In this document: positions 50,372-62,444 of the stretch, in pieces | How positions within the stretch are numbered: the first letter of the stretch is position 1 | Layout: each line of letters begins with the position of its first letter | Assembly: GCA_003008705.1 (NCBI GenBank) | Contig: PDUO01000001.1 | Coordinates: forward strand, 496,001 to 560,000 | From: Pezicula radicicola | Taxonomy: Eukaryota > Ascomycota > Leotiomycetes > Helotiales > Dermateaceae | Direction of reading: 5' to 3' | Length of the DNA stretch: 64,000 nt | Notes under the pieces: model-generated | Told to the model about the DNA's origin: nothing | What the model saw: only the letters and a program-made list of their open reading frames with translations | Database searches by the model: none | Position numbers and translations under genes: made by a program

Positions 50372-51363
50372 AGTATATAATGAAGAGAAAGTAAAATTGG
50401 CACAAAACTTCTGCGACAGAAGGAAGAGATAGAGATGCAGACTGACGAAGAGAACAGAGACACGGGCCCGTCCTGTGCTCTTTAAGTGATTAGTACCTAC
50501 GGCAACACCCACCTCTGCTGGCAAACGATGGCGCACAGTTTACAAATCGAAAGAGCTTTTCACATGAGCCACCACCTAGTAAAAAAAAAGAATGGCCGAA
50601 CTAAAGCAGAAGTGTCAAAGTTAACAGTTCGTATGATCCCAGAGGAAATGTCACTGCCAAGTCAAGAAGTGTGGAACAGTGGGAGGAGATTGTGAGCGGA
50701 GGCTTGATTGGAAGCTTGGTAAAAAGCTTGATGGCTTTGCATCCTTTTGCATGGTTCGCCGCGACCTTCGGGCAGGAGAGTGGAGTTGAGAAGTCACCAA
50801 AGGGCAATTTAAAGTCGCGCTAGACATCAGATAAGATCAAGCGATGATCAGATAAAATGTAAGCGAGCGCGCTTCTTCTCTCCCAGCGAATCAGGCCCCT
50901 TGAGATTGACACTCTTTTAGATTAGGAGTCGCACAGTTGGGCGCTTGGCTTTGTGAATTTGTGGATGGGGGTCTCGTGTGATGCCTGAGCCGGCACGACT
51001 TTTCCCCTTGCCTTTTCTCTGCCGATACCGCATTTAGCAGGCACTTACTTCTACGGTACCACATGCCACAAGGAACTTGCACTTGCCATAAATGTTGCAA
51101 AAAACATTCACATATTCTTGGCCGCAAGGTAAAGTAAAATTATGGCAAGCAAGGAAATTGTGGTAACGAAAGGCGAACAGGACAGTCAAGTCACACAGGC
51201 AACAGGAAATCTTAAGTGGTGTGTTATACAATGCGAGTGAAGCGCTCGCCGGCTTCGTCGCAGCCTCGATCGTCGATTGCAGCGCGCACATTTCTCAGAT
51301 TTTCCGATGTCCTTCCCAACTAGTAATACACAAGGCGAGCCTAGACTAAGAAGCTGCCATCTA
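50372..51363. other. Upstream region of the ferric-reductase-type gene
   Basis: About 1 kb between the reductase start and the methyltransferase stop. Apart from the paired ATCAGATAA sites, no gene or other strong signal is seen. Confidence 0.55.
50826..50855 (+). promoter_or_regulatory. Two ATCAGATAA GATA-factor sites, 21 bp apart
   Basis: Perfect ATCAGATAA occurs at 50826-50834 and again at 50847-50855, same strand, with 21 bp between starts (two helical turns). ATCWGATAA is the known consensus for the fungal iron-repressor GATA factors (SreA/Sre type). They lie about 455-485 bp upstream of a Fre-type gene, which fits iron repression. Binding is not shown by sequence alone. Confidence 0.65.
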
Positions 51364-53385
51364 TCAGAACAGCTTGTTGGGGTTTGAGACAGAGGGCTGG
51401 ACGCTATCCAGCGCACTTCTTGCTTTTTCAACATTGCTTCTTTTCCTCAAAAATGCGTTGCACAAGATGCCCGTGGCGACACTCACATTGAGACTATCGA
51501 CGCTGCCGCTTCTGCCGCTCCCTTGAATCGACAGCTCGACATTTGCATGGCTTTTGAGATTCTTTCGAAGACCTTCGCCTTCACTTCCTAACATTAGGAT
51601 GCAAGGGTCTTCTTTCAGTGGGTCTTCCAGGTCATCGGTAGAGATCGACGCAGGGCTACCAGAGGTCTTCCTTCCGGATGGAGCTACAGCCGCATATATC
51701 TTCCAACCTGCCATTTTTGAATCGGCAATAAATCCTGCAGGCTTATTGATCGAGAATAAGGTTATATTCTCCGAGGCGCCTGCTGACGCTTTTAGAACAA
51801 CCGGAGTAAAGGAAGCACTGTTTCGAGTCGATATGGCTATGGCGGTAACTCCTAAAAAGGAAGCTGTGCGAATTATACCTCCCAGGTTACCTGGGTCTAC
51901 GATGCCATCCAACATAAGGACGAACGGCTGTCGTCCTTGGCTGCTTCGAGGGATTCTGATTGTGTCGGAAGTACCGTTGATTTCAGCATCCTCGCGTGAC
52001 TGATGCTCAACCGCAACCTTGAAGCACTGATAGTCGTCATCCATGATAATCTCCCCCAGACTGGTGATTGGTAGTCGAGGAAGAGGAGATGCTTCTAATA
52101 TGTAACCATTATGCGGACGTCCTCCACTCATTTTGTCCATAATGCGCAACCATTCGGTGTTTACACGAACAACTTCAACGCCATTCTTCTTCGCTAATCG
52201 TTCCATATCACCATCTCGAACGGCATCCTCACGATTCTCTCCAGTATAGATGTAAAGCTTGTAGAGTTTCCTGCGCGGGTTCCGTCGAGAAGCTAGAGCT
52301 GCTTCGACGACAGAGGTTCCATACAAGAACTCAGAAGCCGACGTAGTGTATGGTATGGATAGGGGCACACGTTTGTCTACGGTTGGTACAAACTGGGGTG
52401 TCTTGGATGAGCTTTCTTTTGCGCGGGCATCTGAAGGTAGTCTGACTCCCGATGACGAAGAACCGTATTGATCTCGCGATACTTTCTCGCGCATAGAGGG
52501 GATGTCTGAGGCAGACCACTCCGAACTGTTCGGCCCAGAACGAGTCCTGGGGAGATCTCTAATACGAGCAAACGCTGCCTTGCTTCCACCAGAGCTATCC
52601 CAAGGCTGTTCTCGAATATCGTTTTTGAAACGCTTCCCACGCATTGATAACTGGCCAGGCTTCGTAGAATAGAATTGACTGAACGCATCGGACTTTCCTC
52701 TCCTCCTCTCCTCCCTTCTTTGCTGAAATCGCCCACCTTCAGAACTTCGCTCTGTGGGCTCATCCTCTCCCCAGTCGAATCTTCTCTTTGGCGGCGCATC
52801 GTCTCCAAAAGCGTATTTACTAGATTTCGATGCTGTCGCCAAGCTGCCGTTATCATCAAGTGCCCTTGGGACAATTTTGCCCTCTGCAAGTTTGGTCTGG
52901 AACACTGTACTTTTCTTTCCATGACTGCTATCTGGATCGTAGAATCGAGCTGCTCGTGACAATTTGTGAGGCTTTTGGAGAACAGGATCGGCAATAATTC
53001 TTTTCCCTTTGCGTATCTTTGTTCTTTCTAAACTCTTGAGATCAAGTCCGAGCTTTTTGGCGGCCACACTTTTCGAGAATGATTTTCTTCCCTCCCATCC
53101 TTCGCGCGTCATCAAGAATTGTGATCGAGGCCCTTCTGGAGCTCTTGCTGGCTCCGCAGTTCTTCGAACACGACCGTCGTATGCGCCATCATCGGCATTT
53201 GTGCTGCCTGCTTGAGATTTTTCCTTTCCCCTAAATCCAACACCTTTGGTACGACGAAGACCACGATTGATTGCTGAGTTAATGGAAGCTGCTCTGACTG
53301 AGTATAGAGCAGGGTATAAGAGAGGGAGTACAACAGAGCCAGTCCTCGGATTTAGGATGCCCCTTGATAGTACAATATGGCTCAT
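51364..53385 (-). CDS. MRM1: Mitochondrial rRNA 2'-O-ribose methyltransferase Mrm1 (SpoU/TrmH)
   Basis: Single exon, 673 aa. An N-terminal mitochondrial-targeting stretch (Arg/Ser/Ala-rich, few acids) precedes a long basic low-complexity region. A substrate-binding domain follows (ASEFLYGTSVVEAAL near residue 350). The C-terminal SpoU methyltransferase core shows motif 1 PGNLGGIIRTA (about residue 495), motif 2 LMLGSEGEGL (about 597) and motif 3 SLNVSVATGILC (about 630). Yeast Mrm1 makes the Gm2270 mark in the large mitochondrial rRNA. Fungal homologues have this same long N-terminal extension. The gene lies in tandem (same strand) upstream of the reductase. Confidence 0.92.
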   Translation of the reverse strand: MSHIVLSRGILNPRTGSVVLPLLYPALYSVRAASINSAINRGLRRTKGVGFRGKEKSQAGSTNADDGAYDGRVRRTAEPARAPEGPRSQFLMTREGWEGRKSFSKSVAAKKLGLDLKSLERTKIRKGKRIIADPVLQKPHKLSRAARFYDPDSSHGKKSTVFQTKLAEGKIVPRALDDNGSLATASKSSKYAFGDDAPPKRRFDWGEDEPTERSSEGGRFQQRREERRRGKSDAFSQFYSTKPGQLSMRGKRFKNDIREQPWDSSGGSKAAFARIRDLPRTRSGPNSSEWSASDIPSMREKVSRDQYGSSSSGVRLPSDARAKESSSKTPQFVPTVDKRVPLSIPYTTSASEFLYGTSVVEAALASRRNPRRKLYKLYIYTGENREDAVRDGDMERLAKKNGVEVVRVNTEWLRIMDKMSGGRPHNGYILEASPLPRLPITSLGEIIMDDDYQCFKVAVEHQSREDAEINGTSDTIRIPRSSQGRQPFVLMLDGIVDPGNLGGIIRTASFLGVTAIAISTRNSASFTPVVLKASAGASENITLFSINKPAGFIADSKMAGWKIYAAVAPSGRKTSGSPASISTDDLEDPLKEDPCILMLGSEGEGLRKNLKSHANVELSIQGSGRSGSVDSLNVSVATGILCNAFLRKRSNVEKARSALDSVQPSVSNPNKLF

Positions 53386-53868
53386 TGCAAGAAAGTGACT
53401 TGTTGAAAGTCTTCAAATCTATCAACATGAACTCGACCTAGGTAGATATCGGGACTTCGGGGGTCCGGAGATTATATTTTCCGATAATCAATTTAAGTCG
53501 CATTTTAGTGCGTAGGACGCTAGCAATGCGCCTAACGTCTATTTTCCCCTAAGCTCCCTATGGCTAATATCGTGTCTATTTGCATCACGACACAACATAC
53601 GCGCTCTCAAAAGACTACAAAGAACAAAGCTCCAAGTTGGAAAGTCAAGTTCTGGACTTAGGACGCGCTCTCGAGTCGCGTAACGCGTCACTTATTACCC
53701 TCGAAATACGAGGACTAGATCGTGGATATAAGGACAATGGAATAAGCTGGTTGGTTTTGTCAAACTTGGTCAAGTTGTTGAACTAATTGTATTTACAGGA
53801 ATCTCATCCATTTATCCTAATCCCTATCCAAACCCCATTAATTAAGTTCTATCCAAGAGCTCCTTCCT
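53386..53868. other. Bidirectional promoter region between MRM1 and the remodeller gene
   Basis: This ~480-bp interval separates two divergently transcribed genes (MRM1 minus, remodeller plus). No open frame of note was seen. Both promoters presumably lie here. Confidence 0.6.
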
Positions 53869-56800
53869 ATGATGGATACAATTATGGATTCAGACCGCGA
53901 CTCTGCCGAAGATGAGCTCGTTGTGGTCTCAACGCCCCAGAAAAACAAATCCTCCAGGGAACCGTCCGCACCGCCCTCGGTACTCTCTATGCGACCCCGG
54001 GAACCTACACAAGAAGTGGCAGAAGGTCAGCAACGTGCCAAGTCGTCCTCTGCAGACAGTGGGAGCAAGGTTGCGGTTGTGATGGTGTCCGGCCCTGCAC
54101 GGCCTTGGGAATATACAGCTTTTGATCACTCAACGACTGTTGACGAAACTTTGGAAGAAGTAGAAGGGCCTGATAAGGAATTATGGTACAAAATTCAATA
54201 TGAGGATGGAAAGACTGAGGATGTGAGTAAACAATTCCTTTTATTGTACCCTCTCGTGTTCTATCTTCACAAATTTCTTGGTTTTGATGCTTCTATGCAA
54301 CATCTGCCTTGCATTTGTTGCTACCCGCCTTTTAACGTTCAGCTTCGGGCTTGTCAAAATTCACTGTGACGTGGAGTCTCCAATCTTCTAGTGCGGAAGT
54401 TCGTAGTGCGATTTGAGACAACGCCCCATGATTTATATCGAAACATCTCCTCTTTGATTTTCAGTTCCGCATCAACTCTATTCAAAAGGAACTGAATCTG
54501 TCCGCACCATTCAATAATGAAGCTCAGGTTTAGTAGCTTGAAGAGATAAAAGCTCTAGACAACTTCCACAGCTTTCAAAAGGATTTCAATCTTGGTACAA
54601 ACCAATCGCAACTCACAGATCGAACATTATACCCAGCTTCTTCTCTCTTTAACAACTTCAGCATTATACTTTATTTTCTTCTTTCTATCACCTTTACACT
54701 CTCTTATTTATTTGCACATCAACGGCATCAAGAAACATGACTAAAACACATATTCAGCTGCCAGCCGACCACATCTTGAAACTTCGCAATGGTCGCAACG
54801 CCATAGATCTTTTCATCAACGGAGGTGATGAGGTGGTTGATTCTGAAAACCAATCAAGTATGTCCTCTTCAATTGGCAAGCGCACTAGAAACAAGACGAA
54901 GAATGAGGGTTTCGTGGATGTCTCTAGTGCTCTAATTGAAACATCAGAAGATGAGCATGTGTCAGGCGGAGTATCTAAGAAGCGTCGCCTGGAGAGAGGT
55001 CGTGTCGAGCAAGTCAGCAATCGGCAAAGCAGTCGAGTCAGCACCCGGCAATCTTCACGAAGAATTCATGACAAAGACGACGAAGATGAAGATACATCCG
55101 ACTCGGACAATCAACCCCTAACGAGACGGTCGGGTCGTCAGTCGAGACCACCTCCTTCTAGGACCCGTGTGACAAGGTCTTTAAGCACCAAGCCAGCTAT
55201 AGTTGAGGATGATGAGGATGAACTGGCCGGGGCACCGGGCACTGACGACGATGATGAAGATAGCGATATTGTCTTTCAAGCCCCCAAGAAGCGCTCTACC
55301 AGGAATACACGAGCCAAGTCCCCTTCAAGAGGAAAGGGCACGACTCGTCGGCGTGCAAAGTTCTCTGCTGTTGTGGATGGAAACGACGATGAGAGTTCAG
55401 ATTATTCTGAACGTCCAGAACCAACTCGAAAGTCGGGACGAGCCACTAAAACTAGCAAGAGCATGAGAGAACAAGGTGAGGATGAGGTGGTTTATGCGGA
55501 CGACGTAGCTACGACTACTGCACCTAAAGTCATCAGCGTCCGGGAGATCTTCCAACCTATAGCAGAAAAAGACCCTTTCAAAGTCTTCCACAACAATGAA
55601 TGTGATGTCTGTCATGGAAAAGGCAAGCATTCGAACAAGGGGACCAGCCCGCTTATCCACTGTCAAGGCTGCTCTACTTCAATACACAAAGTATGTCTTG
55701 GCTACCGCAGTGGCAGAGAACACATGGTTACAAAGATCGCTCACGATAGCTTCGTTATGCAATGTCGTCGTTGTATCGGCCTCGCAATAAAAAAGGACAA
55801 GTCAGCTCCGCGGTTAGATATCTGCCAGAGTTGCAAAAAGCCAGGAGCTGCATGCGCAGCATTCTCCAAAAAGAAGACGAGTAAGCAAGAGGAAAAATTG
55901 CGGGAAGAGAACGAGGGTCAAGATCCAATTACAGATGTCGCCCCCGATCTCATTAACAACCCGAAAAACATCCTATTCAGATGCGATTCCTGTCAACGTG
56001 CATATCATTATGAGCATCTTCCATCCCGGACCAAAAAATCCAAGTCCAAATCTAAGTCTAAGGGCCTCGAGGACGAGGATGAACTTCGGGGATTGCGCCA
56101 CAAGGAATATCATGATTACAAATGCAAGGAGTGTATCGAGCAACCAGCGAAGGTTCAGACCTTGGTTGCTTGGAGACCAATCGACCGCGAAGCTTATGTC
56201 GAGGGTGACACAGTCGACATGTTTTCTGAAGACGAGAAAGAATATTTGATAAAATGGGAAGAGTTGTCGTACTTCAAGTGCACGTGGATGCCAGGCGCTT
56301 GGGTCTGGGGAGTCACACATGCTACCATGCGAAATTCTTTTGCTCGTCGGGACGAAGGAGCCAACCTTCTACCAAAATGGACATCGGAGGAAGCTATTCC
56401 AGAGGATTATCTGCGCATGGAAATTATCTTTGATGTTACCTACACAGATGTTTTTGAAGCCGAATCGGAAGAAGTTGACAAAGAAAACATTGGTTATGTT
56501 GACGAAGTATGGGTCAAATTTGTCGGCCTTGGCTATGAGGAGGCTGTCTGGCAAGAGCGTCCAGCGCCGGAACAACCTGAGCAGTGGAGCGCATTTGTCG
56601 CAGCATACAATGAGTATATCGCTGGGAAGTATTTCAAACAGCTTCCTGCCTCAGACATGAAGGCCCGTATCGAATCATTCCGCGAAGAGCTCGACTTTGA
56701 GAAGGATGTAAAGTACTCAGACGATCGGCAGCCTACAGCGCTTGAAGGCGGAGAACTCATGCCATATCAGAGGACAGGTTGCAACTGGCTTTTGAAGAAC

Positions 56801-59800
56801 TTCCACGCAACAAAGAGTGTCATTTTAGCCGACGACATGGGTCTTGGTAAGACTATTCAGATCGTTTCCATGATTGCCTCTCTTGTCAAGGATAAACCTC
56901 AGGTAAGACTCTTATGCATTGACGTCGAGACAATTTTTAATCATGAATTAGTGCTGGCCCTTCCTCGTTGTCACTCCTAATTCAACTTGCCCAAACTGGC
57001 GTCGGGAGATCAAGAAATGGGCCCCTTCTCTTCGCGTAGTTGCTTACTATGGTGGTAAGACAGCTCGAGATATGGCCATGAACTATGAGCTTTATCCCGA
57101 TGGCTGTAAAGATATGAGAGCTCACATTGTTATAACGTCGTACGAAGGCCCGACGAATGACGACAGCAGATCATTCTTTAAGAAAATCAAGTGGGCCGGA
57201 ATGGTTATAGATGAGGGCCAACGTCTGAAGAATGATGAGAACCTTCTCTATGGTGCATTAAAAGCCTTAAAGGTTGACTTCCGGGTTCTCTTGACTGGTA
57301 CGCCTCTGCAGAACAACCTACGGGAACTATTTAACCTGCTTCAATTCGTCGATCCTTCCATGAAGGCCGCTGAACTTGAACAAAAATACGATGGAAACAA
57401 TATGGACAGTAAGAGCGTCAAGGAATGCCAACAACTTATTGAACCATATTTCATGCGGAGAACCAAGAATGAGGTCTTGAAGTTCCTACCTCCGATGGCC
57501 CAGGTTATTGTACCAACTACGATGAGTGTTCTACAGAAGACACTCTACAAGTCTATTCTAGCCAAAAACCCGGAATTGATCAAGTCAATCTTCGGTCAAA
57601 CTACAGCCACCCTCCGACCACAAGAGAAAGGCAACCTTAACAATATCTTAATGCAACTTAGAAAGGTGCTCTGTCATCCTTTTATGTTTAGTAACGCCAT
57701 CGAAGAAAAGTCTGAAGACTCGGAGGTTGTCCACCGCAATCTTATCGACGCATCCTCAAAATTACAGCTTCTAGACATTATGCTTCCGAAGCTAAAAGAG
57801 CGGGGCCACCGCGTTTTGATCTTCAGTCAGTTCTTAGATCACATTACTATTATTGAGGATTTCCTCAATGCCCTTGGCCTTGCCTTCACTCGCATAGATG
57901 GGAAGATAAGTGCAATGGAAAAGCAAAAGCGTATTGATGCTTTCAACGCCCCGAACTCACATCTCTTTGCATGCCTACTCTCTACCCGTGCTGGTGGTGT
58001 CGGTATTAACCTCGCAACGGCAGACACCGTCATTATTATGGATCCGGATTTCAACCCTCATCAAGACATTCAAGCTCTCTCTCGTGCCCATCGTATTGGA
58101 CAGACAAAGAAGGTCCTCGTCTTCCAGCTTATGACCAAGGACAGTGCGGAGGAGAAAATCACCCAGATTGGCCGCAAGAAAATGGCACTAGACCATGCAT
58201 TGATCGAGACGATGGGGGTTGATGAAGAAGTCCCTGTTGATGTAGAGTCCATTCTTAAGCACGGCGCGGAAGCTTTGTTCAATGACGATGACAGTAACGA
58301 TATCCATTACGATTCTGCTTCTATTGACAAGCTTTTAGATCGAAGCAAAATGGAGAAAACAAGCACTGACGAAGATAATATTCAAGCTTCGGCATTCGCA
58401 CACGCTCGTATCTGGACTAACGACAAACTCAGCGATGACGTTGGCGATCCTGATACTGCATCGGCTGTTCCTGATGCGTCTGTATGGGCGAAGATCTTGA
58501 AGCAACGCGAAGCAGATGCAGCTGCAGAAGCTGCTAAGAATGTGCAGACATTGGGACGAGGAAAGCGTGTGCGAAAGGTGTGTATTTACTACAAAATCAT
58601 ACTGATGAGATAGAAGCTAATTCCTTAGGACGTCGACTATCAAAAGGCTGAGCTCCAGAATGACATCTCACCTGAAAAGAGCAACAAACGTCAGGCTGAT
58701 GAGAGCGACATCGAGTTCGCTAGTGTTGTCGATTCTGACGACGACGATTATGATGCTCCTCAACCTGATGATGTTGATCTTAGAGAGCTGCAGACTGGTA
58801 AGGCCAGACGTACATCAGGTTCACCAACAGCAAATAAGCAAGGTACGAAGACGAAGAAGCCAGTGTCACCCTCAAAACCTGCAAGCTCTACAACTAAGTC
58901 AGTTGGAAATCCAGCTGCTTTAAAGAAGCAGAAAGTCTCTGCTAAAGTCTCTGCTAAAGTCTCTGCTAAAGTCTCTGCTAAAATATCTTCTAAAACCCCT
59001 GCCAAAGCTCCTGCCAAAGTCCCTGCCAAAGGTTTAGCTACTTCCAAGGTGAAGGCTGTCAAAAAGGCGGCTACAATCCAACAGAAACATCCGAATCCGT
59101 CAACTTCAACTCACAATTCAAAGAAGATTGACTTGCCAAGCTCTGGTGGGGCAGGAAAGCAGCGTGGCAGTGCAAAGCGCCTAGCAGAAAGCTCTGTGTC
59201 GGGGCGACCGAATCAAAAGCCCAAAATCAAGCAAGAAGATTCCGCTAACAGCCCTTCTCTGCAGCCGGTCAACTCCAAGATCCTCAGTCAGGATACGCTC
59301 AAACTGAGTCCGGACATCACACAATCCCCAATAATGCCGCCAACCAACAACACCCACCCAGCTTCTATAAAACAGGACGCACAAAGCAAACTCCCAGCAA
59401 CCAAGGACCGCCCCCTTCTGGAGCTGTCCAATATCAACAATACCCACCAAACTTCCAAAATCCCGTCCAATACCAGCAATACCCTCCCAACTTCTACCCA
59501 GGACCTCCTAACCCAGGCCAAACCTATCCAGGAGTCGCCGGGCCTAGTCATGGAAACAATCTTGCCCGCGCAAGAGCGTCAGTCAGACATGAGCCACAAC
59601 CACAAAGAGCACTTAACAGTATCCCACCCCCAAACCCCACAGGACTCGGAGAAAACCTTACCCTTGCCAAGCAATCAGTCCGACCTCAGCCTCAATCAGG
59701 ACAGTTGAATGGAAATGCCAAAAACCCGAAATTATCAGGAGTAGAGAAATGTGCACTCTGCGGTCTTGCACATTTCGCGATCCAGAATGTCTGCCCTCAT

Positions 59801-59989
59801 CTCGCTTCCGAGGTTCAGATCCGGCTCCTTCTTGATGCTTTAAAGACGAGTCCAGAACCGAAAGACATGGTCGAAACGGCTCGTAATTATTTGCGTGGTA
59901 TTCTCGCCGAGCGAGTCAAACGCAAAACTAGGCCGGCGGTGGAAATTCCGGTAAAAGCTCACCCTTCTCGTTCTACCCAGTATCTTTAG
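53869..59989 (+). CDS. Mit1/Mi-2-like chromatin remodeller: PHD-type zinc fingers plus SNF2 ATPase
   Basis: This is a SNF2-family nucleosome remodeller resembling S. pombe Mit1 (SHREC) and CHD3/Mi-2. Exons 53869-54222, 54758-56902, 56952-58577, 58629 to about 59,170, and 59265-59989 give about 1,800 aa. Cys/His clusters (NECDVC...CQGC...C at about residue 399-455, then a second cluster to about 585) are PHD-like. The SNF2 core has DDMGLGKTIQ (about 816), DEGQRLKN (about 919, where DEAH is commoner) and SRAHRIGQTKKVLVFQL (about 1207). The last intron has branch CTAAC and acceptor TCTGCAG; its donor is uncertain. The final exon holds Gln/Pro repeats (QYQQYPPNF twice) and a conserved-looking Cys/His end ALCGLAHFAIQNVCPH. 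The start is the first ATG of MMDTIMDSDRDSAED. The gene is the only clear plus-strand gene. Confidence 0.87.
54223..54757 (+). other. Unusually long intron 1 of the remodeller gene (535 bp)
   Basis: Donor GTGAGT after an EDGKTED codon run and acceptor TATTCAG before LPADHILKLRNG. Most introns here are 50-120 bp. The last ~130 bp of this one is pyrimidine-rich with promoter-like composition. An in-frame ATG (MTKTH, at 54737) opens into exon 2, allowing a shorter product. Confidence 0.75.
58932..58979 (+). repeat. 12-bp tandem repeat, four exact copies, in the remodeller gene
   Basis: The unit AAAGTCTCTGCT repeats four times exactly, encoding KVSA units, then drifts into related Lys-Thr-Pro-Ala and Lys-Ala-Pro-Ala codons up to about 59,040. 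It is a basic, histone-H1-tail-like low-complexity stretch. Length variation between strains is likely. Confidence 0.92.
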
Positions 59990-60338
59990 ATTCATTTGAC
60001 GGCCAGAAGAGCTCATGAGACAAGGCGCAGTACAATGTACACGGGGTGCATCAAAGTGGCGTTTGGGGGGTTGGCTTTCTGAATCATTACCACGAATTAG
60101 AGCTACTGGAATACAAAATATCTTGACATACGTGCCACTGACTAGTAGTTGCTTTGTAGCCTTTGTGATTCTTTTGGTAGAGAATAAGGGCTAATGAGCC
60201 TTCGAGTGCACAAATGTTAATTCGACCCCCAGTCATTGTTTGCCGCCGAATAAATAACAATTATTTCAATCATTTTATATTAACTCGAATGCAGATCTAA
60301 TTATATTTTGATCGAAGATGAGAATACATACTATTCGA
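59990..60338. other. Convergent intergenic region
   Basis: About 350 bp between the 3' ends of the remodeller (plus) and the second reductase gene (minus). It is AT-rich near 60.2-60.3 kb with ATAAATAA and TTATTT runs that could serve as poly(A) signals. No gene is seen. Confidence 0.55.
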
Positions 60339-62444
60339 CTAACCCATCCGATCATCCCATTCCAGTTCAACATCAAATATCCTCTCCCCTTTCCACACTC
60401 TTGTTCCATCGTTTACACGCGCAACCGCCGCTCGCAGATCATGCCCCATGCCCGCAGGACCACTTGCAATCACCCGCGTGCGGTATCCGCGATGTGCTCT
60501 GTTCTCTAGGAAACTCGTCACAATATCCTGTAATGATGGATGTACAGAATTCAGGTACGTCTTTTGGTAAGACTTGCTTCCGCTTTTTTCTAACGAGCCT
60601 ACTGACGAAGAAGATTTTGTGCTCGAGAGTGTTGAGATTCCGATCTCTTGAGATTCTTTCTCGATTGAAGCTGCTGTATTCGATTCTTCGTCCTCCTGCG
60701 TCACGTAAATGTGAACATTAAGATTGAGATTTTGGTTCTTCGCTCGCATTTTAAGCTCCTGGAGTTCGGTGGCTATCCATTGCTCGTTATGGGATCGACG
60801 AATAGACCAGATGAAATCTATTGCTGCACTATTCTTGTTAAATGCTGCTGCTGCTGATGTTGCTGCGAGCGCAAGTGGGAGGGTTAGTGAGACCCCGGTA
60901 CCTCCGGCTATGGCGAGAATATTGGTAACTTCTGGACCGGAATTCCCATGTGTTGGAAGGAGTGCAGTCCCGTAGGGACCCATCATCACTACTGGTGTAG
61001 TGAGTAGACTCTCCTGTTCTTGACCAGCTTCTGTAGCAAGATCTAATGCAAGCTTCTTTAACTTTCCGGTTTCTCCTTTCCTGCAACGGATGATGTAGAC
61101 GTGTTTTGGGCTTTGTGGATGTGGTGCTGGTACTGAGGCGATTGTGAAGGGGTGTGATTGCCAGATACTGAGAGCTGGGAAGCATAGGAAGAAATGTTGA
61201 CCCACGGCCCAGGCATCGTGATTATGGACGAACTCGAGGCGAATTACTCCTCCGTCTGGGTCGTCGAAATATTGAATTGTGGCTTTTGCTGGGTGGAATC
61301 CAAAACCTGAAGTAGTTGATTAGTGAAGTCTCTATGTACGATGGCTGCTTTCGATGAAACTTACCCTTTGCGCCATCCAGGTATCCGATATGGATGAGTG
61401 CCACTCTCAGAAGCCTTATGCCTCTATCAATACCCCATATTCCAAGAGAGGCGATCATCCAGCAAGCAAGCTGATTCCAGTGTCCCCAACAAGCACCGAG
61501 GTATAATCCAGCAACCACATAATGAGTCTTACGAAAGAATTCATGACCAGTAATCTTAATCACTCTTCTCAAGCTAAAGATGTACAAAAAGGTGATGGAA
61601 AGCATAGCAATACAGCCCCAGACCATATACTTCTGCTTGATAAACTCAGTATATGTAGAAGGTTGTGGCTGATAGAAGCGACCTTCGATGAGAGTCCATG
61701 AGAGAGTGTGAAGGAAAGCTTGAATGAAGATTACCCTGCCGAGCCAGCGGTGCAGGAAGTTGAAGGACTGGTACGGGATTCCGGTTGCTAGTGTTAGGAT
61801 GCTTTCTCGTGTGGCGAGTGCTATTGTTAGGGGTGTTAGGGCGTAAGCTAAAGCTCCTATTCTATCTGAGAAGCCTCCTAGTGTTGTACGTGTGTTGTAC
61901 ATGCCCGGGTGAGCTTTGACTGGTGTTATCCATGTCCTGTATACAATTCCTACTAACCTGTGCTATTGTTAGTAGAGGAGATGTAAAAAGAAGTAGATAT
62001 GACTTACGAAAAGATCAAAAGATAACCAAGTAATATGGCTAGAACCACAAGCTGTAATCTTGTAACATTGCCAAAGAAGCCAACAAAGCTCTCTGGAAGT
62101 AACGTCCTCCGAATAGAAGCCTGAACTCCTCTCCAAGCTCGATAGTAAGTACTCGATGAGGCCCCTTCCTTCTGTCCTTCCGATCCTCGTGTCTGATTTT
62201 GCTTTGCAATTGGCTTCATAAACCGCAGCGTCACGAAAATAACAAAGATTCCTCCAATGACAGCCCACATAATAAAGGTATAAAGCATTGACACATCATG
62301 CATCCAGTACACGGCGTCGAGATATTCACAAGAGCCTGCATCGTTTGTACAGGGAAGGATGCGTGTGGCGTATCCCCAATGGTGCTGAAGCGTCGAATTG
62401 CTTGTCGCTGGATCAGCAATATGCCTCAGATGTAGGGAAGCCAT
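60339..62444 (-). CDS. Second ferric-reductase-type flavocytochrome (Fre family)
   Basis: Exons 62444-62008, 61957-61365 and 61306-60339 join exactly to 665 aa. The N-terminal ~80 residues with YWMHDVSMLYTF precede a first membrane helix. The ferric reductase core then shows histidine pairs FNFLHRWLGRVIFIQAFLH and FFRKTHYVVAGLYLGACWGH. FAD binding is WQSHPFTIASV, followed by MGPYGT. NAD(P)H binding is ILAIAGGTGVSL, and the C-terminal VIASGPAGMGHDLR. Compared with the gene at 48.3 kb it has a longer N-terminus and a Ser-rich insert (near residue 570) before the last NAD-binding strand. Expected role: plasma-membrane Fe(III)/Cu(II) reduction for uptake. No perfect ATCWGATAA was found upstream, though AAGATAA occurs near 62.51 and 62.53 kb. 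Confidence 0.9.

Noticed and set aside
58932..58979. CRISPR-like direct repeats
   Set aside because: These are a 12-bp in-frame tandem repeat within a eukaryotic coding exon, with no spacers.
59265..59708. Continuation of the exon-4 frame as the true C-terminus of the remodeller
   Set aside because: A good branch site and acceptor, and a Cys/His-rich C-terminus in another frame, favour splicing; the frame is kept only as an alternative isoform in the findings.
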